Below, piece by piece: positions 1-8,752 of a stretch of 64,000 bases of DNA. This DNA comes from Streptomyces sp. CB01881. Lineage in GTDB: Bacteria; Actinomycetota; Actinomycetes; Streptomycetales; Streptomycetaceae. The stretch lies in assembly GCF_002953255.1 (NCBI RefSeq), contig NZ_CP026498.1, positions 5,589,158 to 5,653,157 of the forward strand. The letters run 5' to 3'. A program made the translations under genes and the position numbers. Every line of letters begins with the position of its first letter. Positions within the stretch are counted from its first letter, which is position 1. The notes beneath the pieces were generated by a model. The model was given only the letters and a program-made list of their open reading frames with translations. It had not been told where the DNA came from and did no database searches.

Positions 1-644
1 AGGTGATGACGCTGGGCGAAGCGGTAGCGCTCCGCCAGGGCCTTCACCTCGGCCTGGCGGGCCAGGATGCCGGCCGCCAGCGACGGCAGCTCCTTGGCGG
101 CCGCGCCGTCGCCGCCGCGCAGGCCCTCCACCAGCAGGTAGAGCGCCAGCAGCTCGGCGGTGTAGGTCTTGGTGGCGGGCAGCGCCTTCTCCGGGCCGGC
201 CAGCACGTCGATGTGGAACTCGGAGACCTCGGCCAGCGGCGACGCGGCGTTGTTGGTCACCGCCAGGGTGATGGCACCGGCCTCGCGGGCCGCCTTGGTG
301 GAGGCCACCAGGTCCGGCGAGCCGCCGGACTGGCTGACGGTGATCACCAGCACGTCGGTGAGGTCCGGCTTGGCGCCGTACGCGGTGGTGGTCGACATCG
401 AGGTCAGGCCGGCCGGCTTGCCGAGCAGGATCTCGATCAGGTACTTGGCGTAGAGCGCCGCGTTGTCGGACGTGCCACGCGCGGTCAGCAGGACGAAGCG
501 CGGGTTGCGGGCGGCGATCTCGGCCGCGATCTCGAAGATCTTCGGGGCACCCTCGTCGAGGATGCGCTGGAGGACGGCCGGCTGCTCGGCCATCTCCGCC
601 GCCATGATCCGGCCGGGGACGGGGACAGTCTGCGTGTCGGACAT
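1..644 (-). CDS. SIS-domain phosphosugar enzyme (GlmS isomerase-domain type), 3' end beyond the window
   Basis: Partial gene: 214 codons are visible and the C-terminus lies left of the window. The start is ATG at 644 behind a GGAGG ribosome site. The protein opens directly with a sugar-isomerase (SIS) domain and has no glutaminase domain. SIS motifs are ARGTSDNAA (residues 55-63) and SQSGGSPD (104-111), followed by a PATKTYTAEL segment like that of the GlmS isomerase half. Such proteins isomerise, deaminate or dehydrate amino-sugar phosphates in the cytoplasm. It lies just downstream of the das uptake genes, where S. coelicolor carries nagB as I recall, so a role on glucosamine-6-P or GlcNAc-6-P is likely. 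The exact reaction cannot be fixed from half a protein; a NagB-II-type deaminase or a GlmS-like dehydratase are both possible. Confidence 0.85.
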   Translation of the reverse strand, partial: MSDTQTVPVPGRIMAAEMAEQPAVLQRILDEGAPKIFEIAAEIAARNPRFVLLTARGTSDNAALYAKYLIEILLGKPAGLTSMSTTTAYGAKPDLTDVLVITVSQSGGSPDLVASTKAAREAGAITLAVTNNAASPLAEVSEFHIDVLAGPEKALPATKTYTAELLALYLLVEGLRGGDGAAAKELPSLAAGILARQAEVKALAERYRFAQRHH

Positions 645-788
645 CTGGATGTGCCTCCGATGAGATGGTTCGACCCCACGCGGGCGGGGATGCCCGGCGG
701 GGACCTCTACGGCGGCGAGTCCGCACACTCGCTGCGGTGATTCCTGCGGCAATCCTACGGGGGCGGTCCCCGTGGAGCACATTCGAGA

Positions 789-814
789 GCCCCTCCCGGC
801 GCTGCGGGAGGGGC
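789..814 (-). terminator. Hairpin terminator after the second binding-protein gene
   Basis: Perfect 10-bp inverted repeat (arms 789-798 and 805-814) 33 bases beyond the stop of the gene ending at 847. It separates that gene from the SIS gene. Confidence 0.7.
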
Positions 815-846
815 CCCCGTCGGACGGTGGGGCCCGCGGCCCCGGA

Positions 847-2163
847 TCAGCCCTGCTTGTTGATCAGCTGGTCGATCGCGGCGTCCGCCTCCTTGGCGGC
901 CTGCTCCACGGGCTTGTTGTTCTTGAGGATGGCGGTCAGCATGTCGGGCAGGATCTTCTGCTTCTCGGTCTCGCCCCAGCCCGGCGCCAGCGGGGTGAAC
1001 CAGGCGTCCGGCACCGCGTTGGCCGCGGCGGCCGTGGCCGGCTTGCTCTTCAGCGGGTTCAGCTGGGTCAGGTTGTTCGGCAGGATGTCCTTGTCGGCCA
1101 GCGCCTGCTCGGACTTGCCGCTGGTGAACATCCGGATCCAGTCGGCGGCCAGCGGGGCCACCTTCGACTTGGCGGTGACGGCGAGGTCCGAGCCGCCGAT
1201 GAAGGTCGGCAGCGGCTTGCCACCGGGGCCGGGCATGGTCGCCACCTTGACGGCGTCCCTGAGGGTCGGGTCGCCGGTGACCGGTGCGGTCACGCTGGCC
1301 GCCTCGTAGCCGTTGCCGTAGAAGGCGCCGGCGTGCCCGCGGGCCATCGCCTCGTACTGGTTCAGCTCGTTCACCGCGAGGTCGCCCTTGTTGTACTTGC
1401 GCACCAGGTCGACGAAGTGGTTGAGCCCCTGCACGGACTTGGGGTCGCTGAGCGTGCCGTGCCAGTTGCCGCTGCTGTCAAAGCGGGCGATGGCGCCGCC
1501 GTACGCGGAGACGTAGCTCATCGCGGCGTACCAGAACGGGCCGGGCAGGTAGAGCGCCGAGTACGTCCTGTCGGACTTGTTCTTGTCGGCCAGCTTGTCC
1601 AGCGCCGTCCGCAGCTCGTCCTCGGTCTTGGGGAAGTCCGCGCTGCCGGTGGCCGCCTGGAAGGCGGCCGAGTTGTAGATGGCGACCCGGGCGCCCGCGT
1701 AGTACGGCACGCACCAGAGCTTGTCCTGGTAGGTGCAGGTGTTGGCGAGCGCCTTGATCCAGGCGTCGGAGTTCTCGAAGCTGCTCCGCTCCACCGGGGC
1801 GAGCGCGCCGGAGAGCACGTACTTCATGGTCTCGGTGTTGCCGAGCTCCACCACGTCCGGGGCGGTGCCCTCGGCGAGCGCCTTGTCCAGCCTGGTGACC
1901 TTGTCGGCCCAGCCCTGGTAGGAGAGCCTCAGGGTGACGTTCGGGTACTTGGCGGCGAACTCGTCGTTGACCCGCTGGACGAGGTCCGGCCAGTTCTTCT
2001 GGGCGTCCTCCATCAGCCAGACCGTCACCGTCCCGGCCGCCGACTTCGGGTCCACCGAGCCGGCCTTGCCGTCGGCCGACGGCGAGGCCGTCGAGGAACA
2101 GGCCGTCAGTCCGGCGGCCAGCGCCGTGATCCCGATTGTCGCCATGAGCTGACGCTTCTTCAC
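847..2163 (-). CDS. Extracellular sugar-binding lipoprotein, DasA paralogue
   Basis: ABC-transporter solute-binding protein of 438 aa, expected to be tethered outside the membrane and to deliver an (amino)sugar oligomer to permeases. The start is GTG at 2163, 6 bases after GGAGGA; upstream in-frame starts would add an unlikely leader. Residues 1-22 form a lipoprotein signal: MKKR, a hydrophobic stretch, then LTAC with the lipidated Cys at 22. The mature part has the type-1 binding-protein layout (TVTVWLMED near 50, a GGSDLAV hinge motif late). It closely resembles the DasA-like protein encoded at 6079-7362. No permease or ATPase gene follows it, so it probably shares DasB-DasC and the general ATPase MsiK (not in this window). 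A dre-like site at 2311-2326 suggests DasR control. It could bind a different chain length or linkage than DasA. Confidence 0.9.
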   Translation of the reverse strand: MKKRQLMATIGITALAAGLTACSSTASPSADGKAGSVDPKSAAGTVTVWLMEDAQKNWPDLVQRVNDEFAAKYPNVTLRLSYQGWADKVTRLDKALAEGTAPDVVELGNTETMKYVLSGALAPVERSSFENSDAWIKALANTCTYQDKLWCVPYYAGARVAIYNSAAFQAATGSADFPKTEDELRTALDKLADKNKSDRTYSALYLPGPFWYAAMSYVSAYGGAIARFDSSGNWHGTLSDPKSVQGLNHFVDLVRKYNKGDLAVNELNQYEAMARGHAGAFYGNGYEAASVTAPVTGDPTLRDAVKVATMPGPGGKPLPTFIGGSDLAVTAKSKVAPLAADWIRMFTSGKSEQALADKDILPNNLTQLNPLKSKPATAAAANAVPDAWFTPLAPGWGETEKQKILPDMLTAILKNNKPVEQAAKEADAAIDQLINKQG

Positions 2164-2310
2164 GCCATCCTCCGAGGGTGCTAGAGCCTGGATGCCCGCC
2201 GGCAGCGCTGGCACCCGTCGGGAGTGGTCTCCGGAAAGGGGCGGCGAAGTGCTTCGGGAAGGGCCGATACCACATCCGGTGAGGTTTGAGTTCGAACCGG
2301 ATGGGTGGAG

Positions 2311-2326
2311 CCTGGCCTAGACCACT
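2311..2326. promoter_or_regulatory. dre-like DasR operator
   Basis: The sequence cctggcctagaccact matches the DasR operator pattern A-C/G-TGGTCTAGACCA-G/C-T at 13 of 16 positions when the alternative bases are allowed, and keeps the CTAGACCA core. It lies about 150 bp upstream of the start of the leftward DasA paralogue. Known biology: DasR is released from dre by glucosamine-6-P. Binding here is inferred. Confidence 0.75.
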
Positions 2327-2496
2327 GGCGGTGTCAACGCGAAATGGCCTACCGGCAAAGGACGTTGCAGACCCGTTGTACCGCGTGGCGATCAGTCGTG
2401 GCGCCATCACCCTAAGTGGAACTTAAGGCTGCCTTAAGGGCGATTTGAGGGAGCATCGACAGGTGGCGAAACCGCAGGTCAACGCGGGAAAGACGA

Positions 2497-2535
2497 AGCG
2501 GGCCCGCCATGCGACATGCGCATGACGGGCCCGCT
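2497..2535 (-). terminator. Terminator of the das operon/GH3 gene
   Basis: Perfect 10-bp inverted repeat (agcgggcccg at 2497-2506, complement at 2526-2535) 45 bases past the GH3 stop. Confidence 0.75.
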
Positions 2536-2579
2536 CGTGGATGCCCTCCCGGCACCCGGGGTCACTGTCCGACAGTGGG

Positions 2580-4133
2580 TCAGCCGATCGCTCCCGACTG
2601 CCCGGTGAGCACCTCCACGGCCGCCAGACCGCAGACGCGGGCGGCACCGTGGGTGGCGATGTGCAGCGCGCCGACCGGCTCGGACTGCGGCAGGCCCATC
2701 TCGACCACCGCGGCGTCCGGCCGGGCCGCCACCAGACGGGACAGCGCGGCGGCCATCCACGCGTGCCGGTGCGCGTCCCGGACCACCAGCACCAGGCGGC
2801 GGCCCTCCGCCCCGGCCAGTACCCCGGCGACCAGCTCGTCCAGCTGCTCCGGGGCGGCGTCCTGCGGGCCCACCTCGCGGGTGCGGGTACCGGGGAAGCG
2901 GTCGGCCAGCATGCCGGCCACGCCCCACGGGGTCACGTCGCCGACGGCGATGTTGGGCTCGTCGGAGAACGAGGCCACGTACGGGCGTTCCGTCACCGGC
3001 AGCACCTCGCGACCCGGCGCCCGGACCACCCGCAGCGCGCGGCGGGCGGCCCGCAGGCCGACCGCGAGGTCCGGCTCCAGCCGCTCGCCCTGGGCCGCGA
3101 TCCGGCCCCAGCTGCCGAGCGCGCGGACCCGGCTGGCGGCGTCCGCCAGCCGCTCCTCCGGCAGCCTGCCGGACTGCACGCCCGCCACGATGGCGTCGCG
3201 CAGCATCAGCACGGTCTCCTCGTCGGCCAGGCCGCCGCCGACGCAGATCGCGTCCGCGCCCGCCGCCAGGGCCAGCACGGTGCCCTCGCCCATCCCGAAG
3301 GTGTCGGCGATGGCGCCCATCTCGATGGCGTCGCTGACGATCAGGCCCTCGTAGCCCAGGCCGCCGTCGGCCGGGGCGGCGCGCAGCAGGTCGCGCAGCA
3401 CCCGGGGGCTGAGCGTGGCCGGCAGCTCCGGGTCGAGCGCGGGGATCATGATGTGGGCCGTCATCACGGCCTTGGTCCCGGCGGCGATCGCGGCCTCGAA
3501 CGGGATCAGGTCGCGGGCGCGCAGCACGTCCAGGTCGACGTCGATCACCGGCAGGCCGTGGTGCGAGTCGACGGCCGTGTCGCCGTGCCCGGGGAAGTGC
3601 TTGGAGCAGGCGGCCACGCCGGCCGACTGCAGGCCCTCCACCCAGGCGGCGGTGTGCCGGGCGCACAGCTCCGGGTCGGCGCCGAAGGAGCGGACGCCGA
3701 TCACCGGGTTGCGCGGATTGGAGTTGACGTCCGCGGTGGGCGCCCAGTTGTAGTTGACGCCGGCCGCGGCCAGCGCGCGGCCCAGCTCGCGGGCGACGTC
3801 CCGGGTGAGCGCCGGGTCGTCGATCGCGCCGAGGGCGAAGTTGCCCGGCCAGGACGAGCCGGAGCCGGCCTCCAGGCGGGTGACGTCGCCGCTCTCCTCG
3901 TCGATCGCGATCAGGAGGTCCGGGTTCTCCTCCCGCAGCGCCTTGGTGAGGGCGGCGAGCTGGTCCAGGTCGGTGACGTTGCGGTCGAACAGGGCGACCG
4001 AGCCGAGCCCGGCCGCCAGGTGGCGGCGGACCCACTCCGGCGGCTCGGTGCCGACGAAGCCGGGCTGGAGGACGGTCAGCGCGTCACGGTGCAGCTGGTC
4101 ACTGGCGGGCAGAGTGGGGATGAGGATGCTCAC
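2580..4133 (-). CDS. Intracellular GH3 beta-N-acetylglucosaminidase (NagZ/DasD type)
   Basis: Glycoside hydrolase family 3 enzyme of 517 aa, predicted to split imported chitobiose or other GlcNAc-beta-linked oligomers to GlcNAc in the cytoplasm. No signal peptide is present. The NagZ signature KHFPGHGDT (residues 178-186) followed by D189-S-H191 supplies the Asp/His catalytic pair of GlcNAc-type GH3 enzymes. SDAIEMGAI (267-275) carries the nucleophile Asp268. The start is GTG at 4133, only 6 bases downstream of the dasC stop, so it is the fourth cistron of the dasABC transcript. S. coelicolor has the equivalent gene (dasD) in the same place. The C-terminal ~150 residues resemble the second GH3 lobe and carry no obvious catalytic motif. 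Confidence 0.92.
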   Translation of the reverse strand: MSILIPTLPASDQLHRDALTVLQPGFVGTEPPEWVRRHLAAGLGSVALFDRNVTDLDQLAALTKALREENPDLLIAIDEESGDVTRLEAGSGSSWPGNFALGAIDDPALTRDVARELGRALAAAGVNYNWAPTADVNSNPRNPVIGVRSFGADPELCARHTAAWVEGLQSAGVAACSKHFPGHGDTAVDSHHGLPVIDVDLDVLRARDLIPFEAAIAAGTKAVMTAHIMIPALDPELPATLSPRVLRDLLRAAPADGGLGYEGLIVSDAIEMGAIADTFGMGEGTVLALAAGADAICVGGGLADEETVLMLRDAIVAGVQSGRLPEERLADAASRVRALGSWGRIAAQGERLEPDLAVGLRAARRALRVVRAPGREVLPVTERPYVASFSDEPNIAVGDVTPWGVAGMLADRFPGTRTREVGPQDAAPEQLDELVAGVLAGAEGRRLVLVVRDAHRHAWMAAALSRLVAARPDAAVVEMGLPQSEPVGALHIATHGAARVCGLAAVEVLTGQSGAIG

Positions 4134-4139
4134 GTGGGA

Positions 4140-4970
4140 TCAGCCCTTCACTGCACCGTCGGTCAAGCCGCCGACGGCCTTGCGCTGGAGGAACACGAAC
4201 AGGACCAGGATCGGGATCGCGAAGAGCGACGACGCCGCCATGGTGGCGCCCCAGTCGGTGCCGAAGTTGGTCTGGAAGGAGGAGAGCCAGAGGGGAAGGG
4301 TCTGCGCCGAGTCCTTCTTGCTCAGCATGTTCACCAGCGGGAACTCGTTCCACGCGGTGATGAAGCCGAACAGCGAGGTCGACATCAGGCCGGGGGCGAG
4401 CAGCGGGAAGATCACCTTCATGAAGGCCTGGGCCCGGGTGCAGCCGTCGACCATCGCCGACTCCTCCAGCTCCTTCGGCACCGCGGCGATGAAGCCGCGC
4501 AGCGTCCAGATGGTGAAGGGCAGGACCATCATCATGTACAGCGCGGTCAGCGGGACCAGGCTGTTCAGCATGTCGTTGTCGCGCACGATCAGGTAGGCCG
4601 CGATGACCATCACCTCCCAGGGCGCCATCTGGGCGGCCATGACCACCAGGACGAAGCCCTTGCGGCCGCGGAAGCGCATCCGCGCGATCGCGAAGGAGGC
4701 CAGGGTGGCGATCGCCAGCGAGATCAGCACCGCGCCGACGGTGACGATGAGGCTGTTGGTGACGTACGTCCAGAAGTGCGGGACCTTCACGGCCCGGTCG
4801 AAGTGCGCCAGGGTGCCGTCGAGCGGCAGGAAGACCGGCGTCCGGCTGATGATGTCCTTGTCCTGCTTGAAGGCGGTCGCGAACATCCAGTAGACGGGGA
4901 ACAGGAAGAAGACGAAGAGGACGACCGCGATCGCGTTCGGCCAGGTGCGTCCGATGAGCGAGCGCCTCAC
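4140..4970 (-). CDS. dasC: Chitobiose ABC transporter permease DasC
   Basis: Inner-membrane permease of 276 aa, MalG family, second half of the translocation pore for N,N'-diacetylchitobiose. Six hydrophobic segments are visible, starting at WPNAIAVVLFVFFLF near the N-terminus. The ATPase-contact (EAA) loop is ELEESAMVDGCTRAQAF near residue 180. The start is GTG at 4970, overlapping the dasB stop by 4 bases (GTGA), so translation is coupled. No ATPase gene is in the operon, in line with the known use of the shared ATPase MsiK by the das system. Regulation should come from the dre sites in front of dasA. Confidence 0.93.
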   Translation of the reverse strand: MRRSLIGRTWPNAIAVVLFVFFLFPVYWMFATAFKQDKDIISRTPVFLPLDGTLAHFDRAVKVPHFWTYVTNSLIVTVGAVLISLAIATLASFAIARMRFRGRKGFVLVVMAAQMAPWEVMVIAAYLIVRDNDMLNSLVPLTALYMMMVLPFTIWTLRGFIAAVPKELEESAMVDGCTRAQAFMKVIFPLLAPGLMSTSLFGFITAWNEFPLVNMLSKKDSAQTLPLWLSSFQTNFGTDWGATMAASSLFAIPILVLFVFLQRKAVGGLTDGAVKG

Positions 4971-5989
4971 AGCTCGTCCTCCTGCTTCAGAATGATGCGG
5001 AAGTAGTACGCCATCAGCGCCCCCAGCATCAGGATGGTGAGTACCGCGATCGCGGAGCCGGCCCCGAAGCGCTGGGCGCCGATGCCCTCCAGGAAGGCGT
5101 GGACCGGAAGAGTGCGGGTGAGGCCGTCCGGGCCGCCCTTGTTGATCAGGTAGACCTGGGTGAAGGCCTTGAAGACCCAGATGACCTCAAGGAAGGTCGT
5201 GGCCAGGAAGAACGGCTTCATGATCGGGAAGATCACCGCGCCGAAGATCTTGGTGGAGCCGGCGCCGTCCATCCGGGCCGCCTCGTAGAGCTCCTTCGGG
5301 ATCGTGGTCAGGCCCGCGTACATGTTGAACGCCACGAACGGGACCGACTGCCAGACGATCAGCAGGATGATCACGAAGAAGGTCGAGTACTGGCCGCTGG
5401 TCCAGTTGAAGTGGGCCATCGAGTGCCAGCCCAGCTGGTCCAGGAACCAGTTGACGACGCCGAAGTTCTGGTCGAAGAGCCACTGGTAGACGGTGGTCGC
5501 GGCGACCACCGGCATGGCCCAGGCCAGGATCAGCGAGATCGACAGCATCAGCCGCATCCGCTTGCCCAGGCGTTCGAGCAGCAGGCCGATCAGCGAGCCG
5601 ATCACCATGATCAGCACGACGTTGACCACGGTGAAGACCACCGTGCGCAGGGTGATCGTCCAGAACTCGGAGTTGCCGAGCTGGTCGGTGTAGTTCTCGA
5701 ACCCGTTCCACTCGGTCAGGTGCTGGATGAACTGCCGCTTGTTGAGGTTCTGGAACGAGACCACAACCGTCTTCAGCAGCGGCCAGCCCAGCAGCACGAG
5801 TGTCGCGGCGATGGCCGGCAGCAGCAGCAGGTACGGCGTGGACCTGGCCGCCAGGCCGGGGCCGTCCGCTCGTCTGCCGCTCTTCTTCGGGGCGCCGGCG
5901 CCGACGCCGGTGATCTCCTCGGTCATGGCCACGGCGGCCTTCCCTGATTCCGGGGACTGTGTCTGCACCCGCTCCGAATGCACAGCCAT
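4967..5989 (-). CDS. dasB: Chitobiose ABC transporter permease DasB
   Basis: Inner-membrane permease of 340 aa, MalF family. A basic cytoplasmic N-terminus of about 65 residues precedes the first membrane segment (TPYLLLLPAIAATLVLLGW). Five more helices and an EAA loop (ELYEAARMDGAGSTKIF) near residue 245 follow. The chosen start is ATG at 5989 behind an AGGAAGAGAG ribosome site; a second ATG (MTEEITG) about 20 codons on is less well placed. It sits 89 bp after dasA and overlaps dasC, as a dasA-B-C operon should. Confidence 0.93.
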   Translation of the reverse strand: MAVHSERVQTQSPESGKAAVAMTEEITGVGAGAPKKSGRRADGPGLAARSTPYLLLLPAIAATLVLLGWPLLKTVVVSFQNLNKRQFIQHLTEWNGFENYTDQLGNSEFWTITLRTVVFTVVNVVLIMVIGSLIGLLLERLGKRMRLMLSISLILAWAMPVVAATTVYQWLFDQNFGVVNWFLDQLGWHSMAHFNWTSGQYSTFFVIILLIVWQSVPFVAFNMYAGLTTIPKELYEAARMDGAGSTKIFGAVIFPIMKPFFLATTFLEVIWVFKAFTQVYLINKGGPDGLTRTLPVHAFLEGIGAQRFGAGSAIAVLTILMLGALMAYYFRIILKQEDEL

Positions 5990-6078
5990 CGTTCTCTCTT
6001 CCTGACAACCGACCACGACGGACAGGCGTCGCTCACCGGCTCCCCGCCGGGAGTCGGTGAGCGACGCCGCTCAACTGC

Positions 6079-7362
6079 CTACTGCTTCTGGTTGAGACGC
6101 TTCGCGATCTCGTCGTCGGCCTTCTTGGCCGCCGCGGCGTAGTCGCCGGTCAGGGCGGAGGTCAGGAAGTCCTTGATCGGGTTGGGCTCGTTCTCGACGT
6201 TGGTCCAGGTCGGGACGTTCGGGGTGACCGCACCGTTGGCGGAGGCCGGCAGGGCCGCCTTGGCGAAGTCGCCGGTGACCTTGCTGTTCAGCGCGGTCTT
6301 GTTCGGGATCGAGCCGGACGAGGCGACCAGGCCCTCGTTCTTCTCGTTCATGGCGATCTTCAGGAAGCCCTTGGCGAGCTCCGGGTTCTTGCTCTGCTGG
6401 GCGATGGCCAGGTTCGAGCCGCCCAGGAAGACGCCGCTCGGCTTGTCGGCGGTCTTGCCGGGGAGCGGGAAGAAGCCGATCTTCTCGGGGGCCAGCTCCT
6501 CGGGCTTCGGGAGCTCCCAGCCGAGGCCGATGATGGTGCCGATGTCACCCTTGGCGAAGACGTCCTTCTGCTGCGGGGTGGCCTCGTCCTTGTCCTTCGG
6601 GGCGGTGGCCGAGTAGCTCTGCAGCTTCTTGTAGGTCTCGAAGGCCTTCTGCGCCTCGGGGGAGGACAGGCCGCCCGCCCACTTGTCGCCGTCCTTCTTG
6701 GCGAGCTTGCCGCCCTCGCTGGTCAGCAGGCCGAAGTAGGCGTACCACTCCTGGCCGGGCATGTAGAGCGCGTCCTTGACGCCCGCGACGGCCTTGACCT
6801 TGTCCAGGTCGGCGTAGAACTCGTCCAGCGTCTTCGGCGGGGTGGTGATGCCGGCCTTGGTCCAGACGTCCTTGTTGTACGTGACCACGCGGTTGGTGAA
6901 GTACCACGGGGCGGCGTACTGCTTGCCCTCGAAGATCGAGGACTCGTTCAGGTTGGCGGCCCAGTCGGCGCCACCGAGGTCGTTCTTGTCCTTGGTGATG
7001 TCCAGCAGGCCACCGGTGGCCGCGTAACCCGAGGTCTGGGTGTTGCCGATCTCCAGGACGTCGACCGAGCCCTCGGACAGGGCGGCGGTGACCTTCTGGC
7101 CGATGCCGTTCCACTTCTGGGTCTGGATGTCGAGCTTGGCACCCGGGTACGCGGTGGCGAAGTCGGCCTTGACGCTGTCCTCCCAGCCCTTGGGGGCGGA
7201 GCCGTCCATCAGCCAGACGGTCAGGGTCTTGCCGTTGTAGTCCTTGGCTGCAGCAGAGGTCGAGCCGCTGGCGTCGTTGTCCTTCTTGCCGTCCGAGCCA
7301 CAGGCCGCCAGGCCGACGACCATTGCTGCGACGCCGACCGCCGCGATGAGCTGACGCTTCAC
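6079..7362 (-). CDS. dasA: Chitobiose-binding lipoprotein DasA
   Basis: Extracellular solute-binding lipoprotein of 427 aa for N,N'-diacetylchitobiose uptake; in S. coelicolor DasA links chitin recycling to development. The start is GTG at 7362, 6 bases after AGGAGGA. The signal peptide ends in a LAAC lipobox with Cys21. Mature-protein landmarks are KTLTVWLMDGSAPKGW near residue 45 and the hinge GGSNLAIAQ. First gene of the leftward dasABC-GH3 operon, divergent from dasR, with two dre-like sites between them. The leftward paralogue (847-2163) shares the TVWLMDxxxxxW pattern and overall length. Confidence 0.95.
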   Translation of the reverse strand: MKRQLIAAVGVAAMVVGLAACGSDGKKDNDASGSTSAAAKDYNGKTLTVWLMDGSAPKGWEDSVKADFATAYPGAKLDIQTQKWNGIGQKVTAALSEGSVDVLEIGNTQTSGYAATGGLLDITKDKNDLGGADWAANLNESSIFEGKQYAAPWYFTNRVVTYNKDVWTKAGITTPPKTLDEFYADLDKVKAVAGVKDALYMPGQEWYAYFGLLTSEGGKLAKKDGDKWAGGLSSPEAQKAFETYKKLQSYSATAPKDKDEATPQQKDVFAKGDIGTIIGLGWELPKPEELAPEKIGFFPLPGKTADKPSGVFLGGSNLAIAQQSKNPELAKGFLKIAMNEKNEGLVASSGSIPNKTALNSKVTGDFAKAALPASANGAVTPNVPTWTNVENEPNPIKDFLTSALTGDYAAAAKKADDEIAKRLNQKQ

Positions 7363-7485
7363 GCCATCCTCCTGAGGGATGCCTGGGTTACCCCCGTCGG
7401 GTGGCAGCGGCAGACCCACGTAAAGCGGGAGGAAAGGCGCCGCGGACCCCAGCGAACGGGTGGGGGGATTCATAGTGACCGGCCT

Positions 7486-7526
7486 AGTGGTGTAGACCAG
7501 ATGCCTGGAGCTTGGCCTAGACCAAT
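7486..7526. promoter_or_regulatory. Two dre-like DasR operators between dasA and dasR
   Basis: Site 1 (7486-7501) agtggtgtagaccaga and site 2 (7511-7526) cttggcctagaccaat both keep the TAGACCA core of the DasR operator. They start 25 bp apart and lie about 125-165 bp upstream of dasA and about 175-210 bp upstream of dasR. They can repress dasA and may also autoregulate dasR. Inferred from similarity to the known dre consensus. Confidence 0.8.
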
Positions 7527-7698
7527 GGGCCTGTCAACGGCTGTTCAAGCGATCTGGACCACCCGTTATCAAGCCGACACCGCACATCGTTCATCGCGTG
7601 ATGAGGTATTCGTTCCGTAGCCATACATGCAACGATGTGAGCTGTTAACGATGTGGCGCGACCCTCAAGGGCCGCGCGAGAAGCGGGAGACAGGTCCG

Positions 7699-8490
7699 AT
7701 GAGCAGCGACGGGGGCAGCACGGCCCAGGTCAACGACCCCCAGGTGAAGAACCTCCCGACGCAGGCCGGCGCAGACCCGACCGCGCGGGTGCCGAAGTAC
7801 TACGGCCTCAAGCGCCACCTCCTCCAGCTCACGGAGACCCAGCCCGCCGGCACCCCCGTCCCGCCCGAGAGGGCGCTCGCCGCGCAGTTCGACACCTCGC
7901 GCACCACCGTCCGCCAGGCCCTCCAGGAACTGGTGGTCGAGGGCCGGCTGGAGCGCATCCAGGGCAAGGGCACCTTCGTCGCCAAGCCCAAGGTCGCCCA
8001 GGCCCTCCAGCTGACCTCCTACACCGAGGACATGCGCGCCCAGGGCCTGGAGCCCACCTCCCGGCTGATCGAGATCGGCTACATCACCGCCGACGACCGG
8101 CTCGCCCCGCTGCTGGACATCAAGCCCGGCGGCCGCGTGCTGCGGATCGAACGCCTCCGGCTGGCCAACGGCGACCCGATGGCCATCGAGGTCGCCCACC
8201 TCTCCGCCAAGCGCTTCCCCGCCCTGCGCCGCAACCTGGCCAAGCACAACTCCCTCTACACCGCCCTGCGCGAGGTCTACGGCGTCACCGTCGCCGAGGC
8301 CGAGGAGACCATCGAGACCACCCTCGCCACCCCGCGCGAGGCCGGCCTGCTCGGCTCCGACCTCGGGCTGCCGATGCTCCAGCTCGCCCGGCACTCCTTC
8401 GACGCCGACGGCGCCCCGGTCGAGTGGGTCCGCTCCATCTACCGCGGCGACCGCTACAAGTTCATCACCCGCCTCAAGCGCCCCGAGTAG
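7699..8490 (+). CDS. dasR: GntR/HutC-family global regulator DasR
   Basis: DNA-binding repressor of 263 aa that senses glucosamine-6-P and controls GlcNAc uptake, chitinases and antibiotic genes in Streptomyces. Winged helix at about 33-98 ([14 protein letters not shown] is the recognition helix, then [13 protein letters not shown] forms the wing). A UTRA effector domain fills 105-260. Nearly every block of the S. coelicolor DasR sequence that I remember can be aligned. The start at ATG 7699 (MSSDGG) has a GGGAGA box upstream and gives the usual length; an in-frame ATG at 7627 would add 24 residues without a ribosome site. Divergent from dasA. Confidence 0.95.
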   Translation: MSSDGGSTAQVNDPQVKNLPTQAGADPTARVPKYYGLKRHLLQLTETQPAGTPVPPERALAAQFDTSRTTVRQALQELVVEGRLERIQGKGTFVAKPKVAQALQLTSYTEDMRAQGLEPTSRLIEIGYITADDRLAPLLDIKPGGRVLRIERLRLANGDPMAIEVAHLSAKRFPALRRNLAKHNSLYTALREVYGVTVAEAEETIETTLATPREAGLLGSDLGLPMLQLARHSFDADGAPVEWVRSIYRGDRYKFITRLKRPE

Positions 8491-8514
8491 GGCGGCCACT
8501 CCCCCGAGTGCCCC

Positions 8515-8554
8515 ACGGGCACCGGCGTACGCGGGCGCGTGCGCCGGTGCCCGT
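8515..8554 (+). terminator. dasR terminator
   Basis: Perfect 13-bp inverted repeat (arms 8515-8527 and 8542-8554) 25 bases after the dasR stop. Confidence 0.7.
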
Positions 8555-8608
8555 TCGCGTCCGGCCCGGGTGCGGGCGTCCGGATAGCGGGAAGTTCTGT
8601 CATTTCCG

Positions 8609-8622
8609 GTGACACAGATCAC
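8609..8622. promoter_or_regulatory. Candidate Crp/cAMP-receptor-protein site
   Basis: GTGACACAGATCAC is a perfect GTGA-N6-TCAC palindrome, the classic CRP-family half-site arrangement and compatible with the Streptomyces Crp motif. It lies 131 bp upstream of the DUF3311 start of the symporter operon. Inferred; no promoter elements were fixed. Confidence 0.5.
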
Positions 8623-8752
8623 TTCATGCTCTAGATTTCGCGACCGTACTGACTGCTGATCACCACCGGTGCTGCTCGGCGGGCTCACGGGGGTTGTGCG
8701 GCTCCTCTGGGTTGCGGCCCCAGGGGGTGAGCCCTCCGAGCGGAGCCGATAC

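Larger units (their letters stand above)
2164..2579. other. 416-bp intergenic stretch upstream of the DasA paralogue
   Basis: No convincing gene. It holds the dre-like operator (2311-2326) that would control the leftward binding-protein gene and the terminator of the GH3 gene (2497-2535). The AT-richer patch around 2330-2450 may contain the promoter, but no clear -35/-10 pair could be fixed. Confidence 0.6.

Noticed and set aside
7627..7698. Upstream start for dasR
   Set aside because: No ribosome site; the added residues do not match known DasR N-termini.
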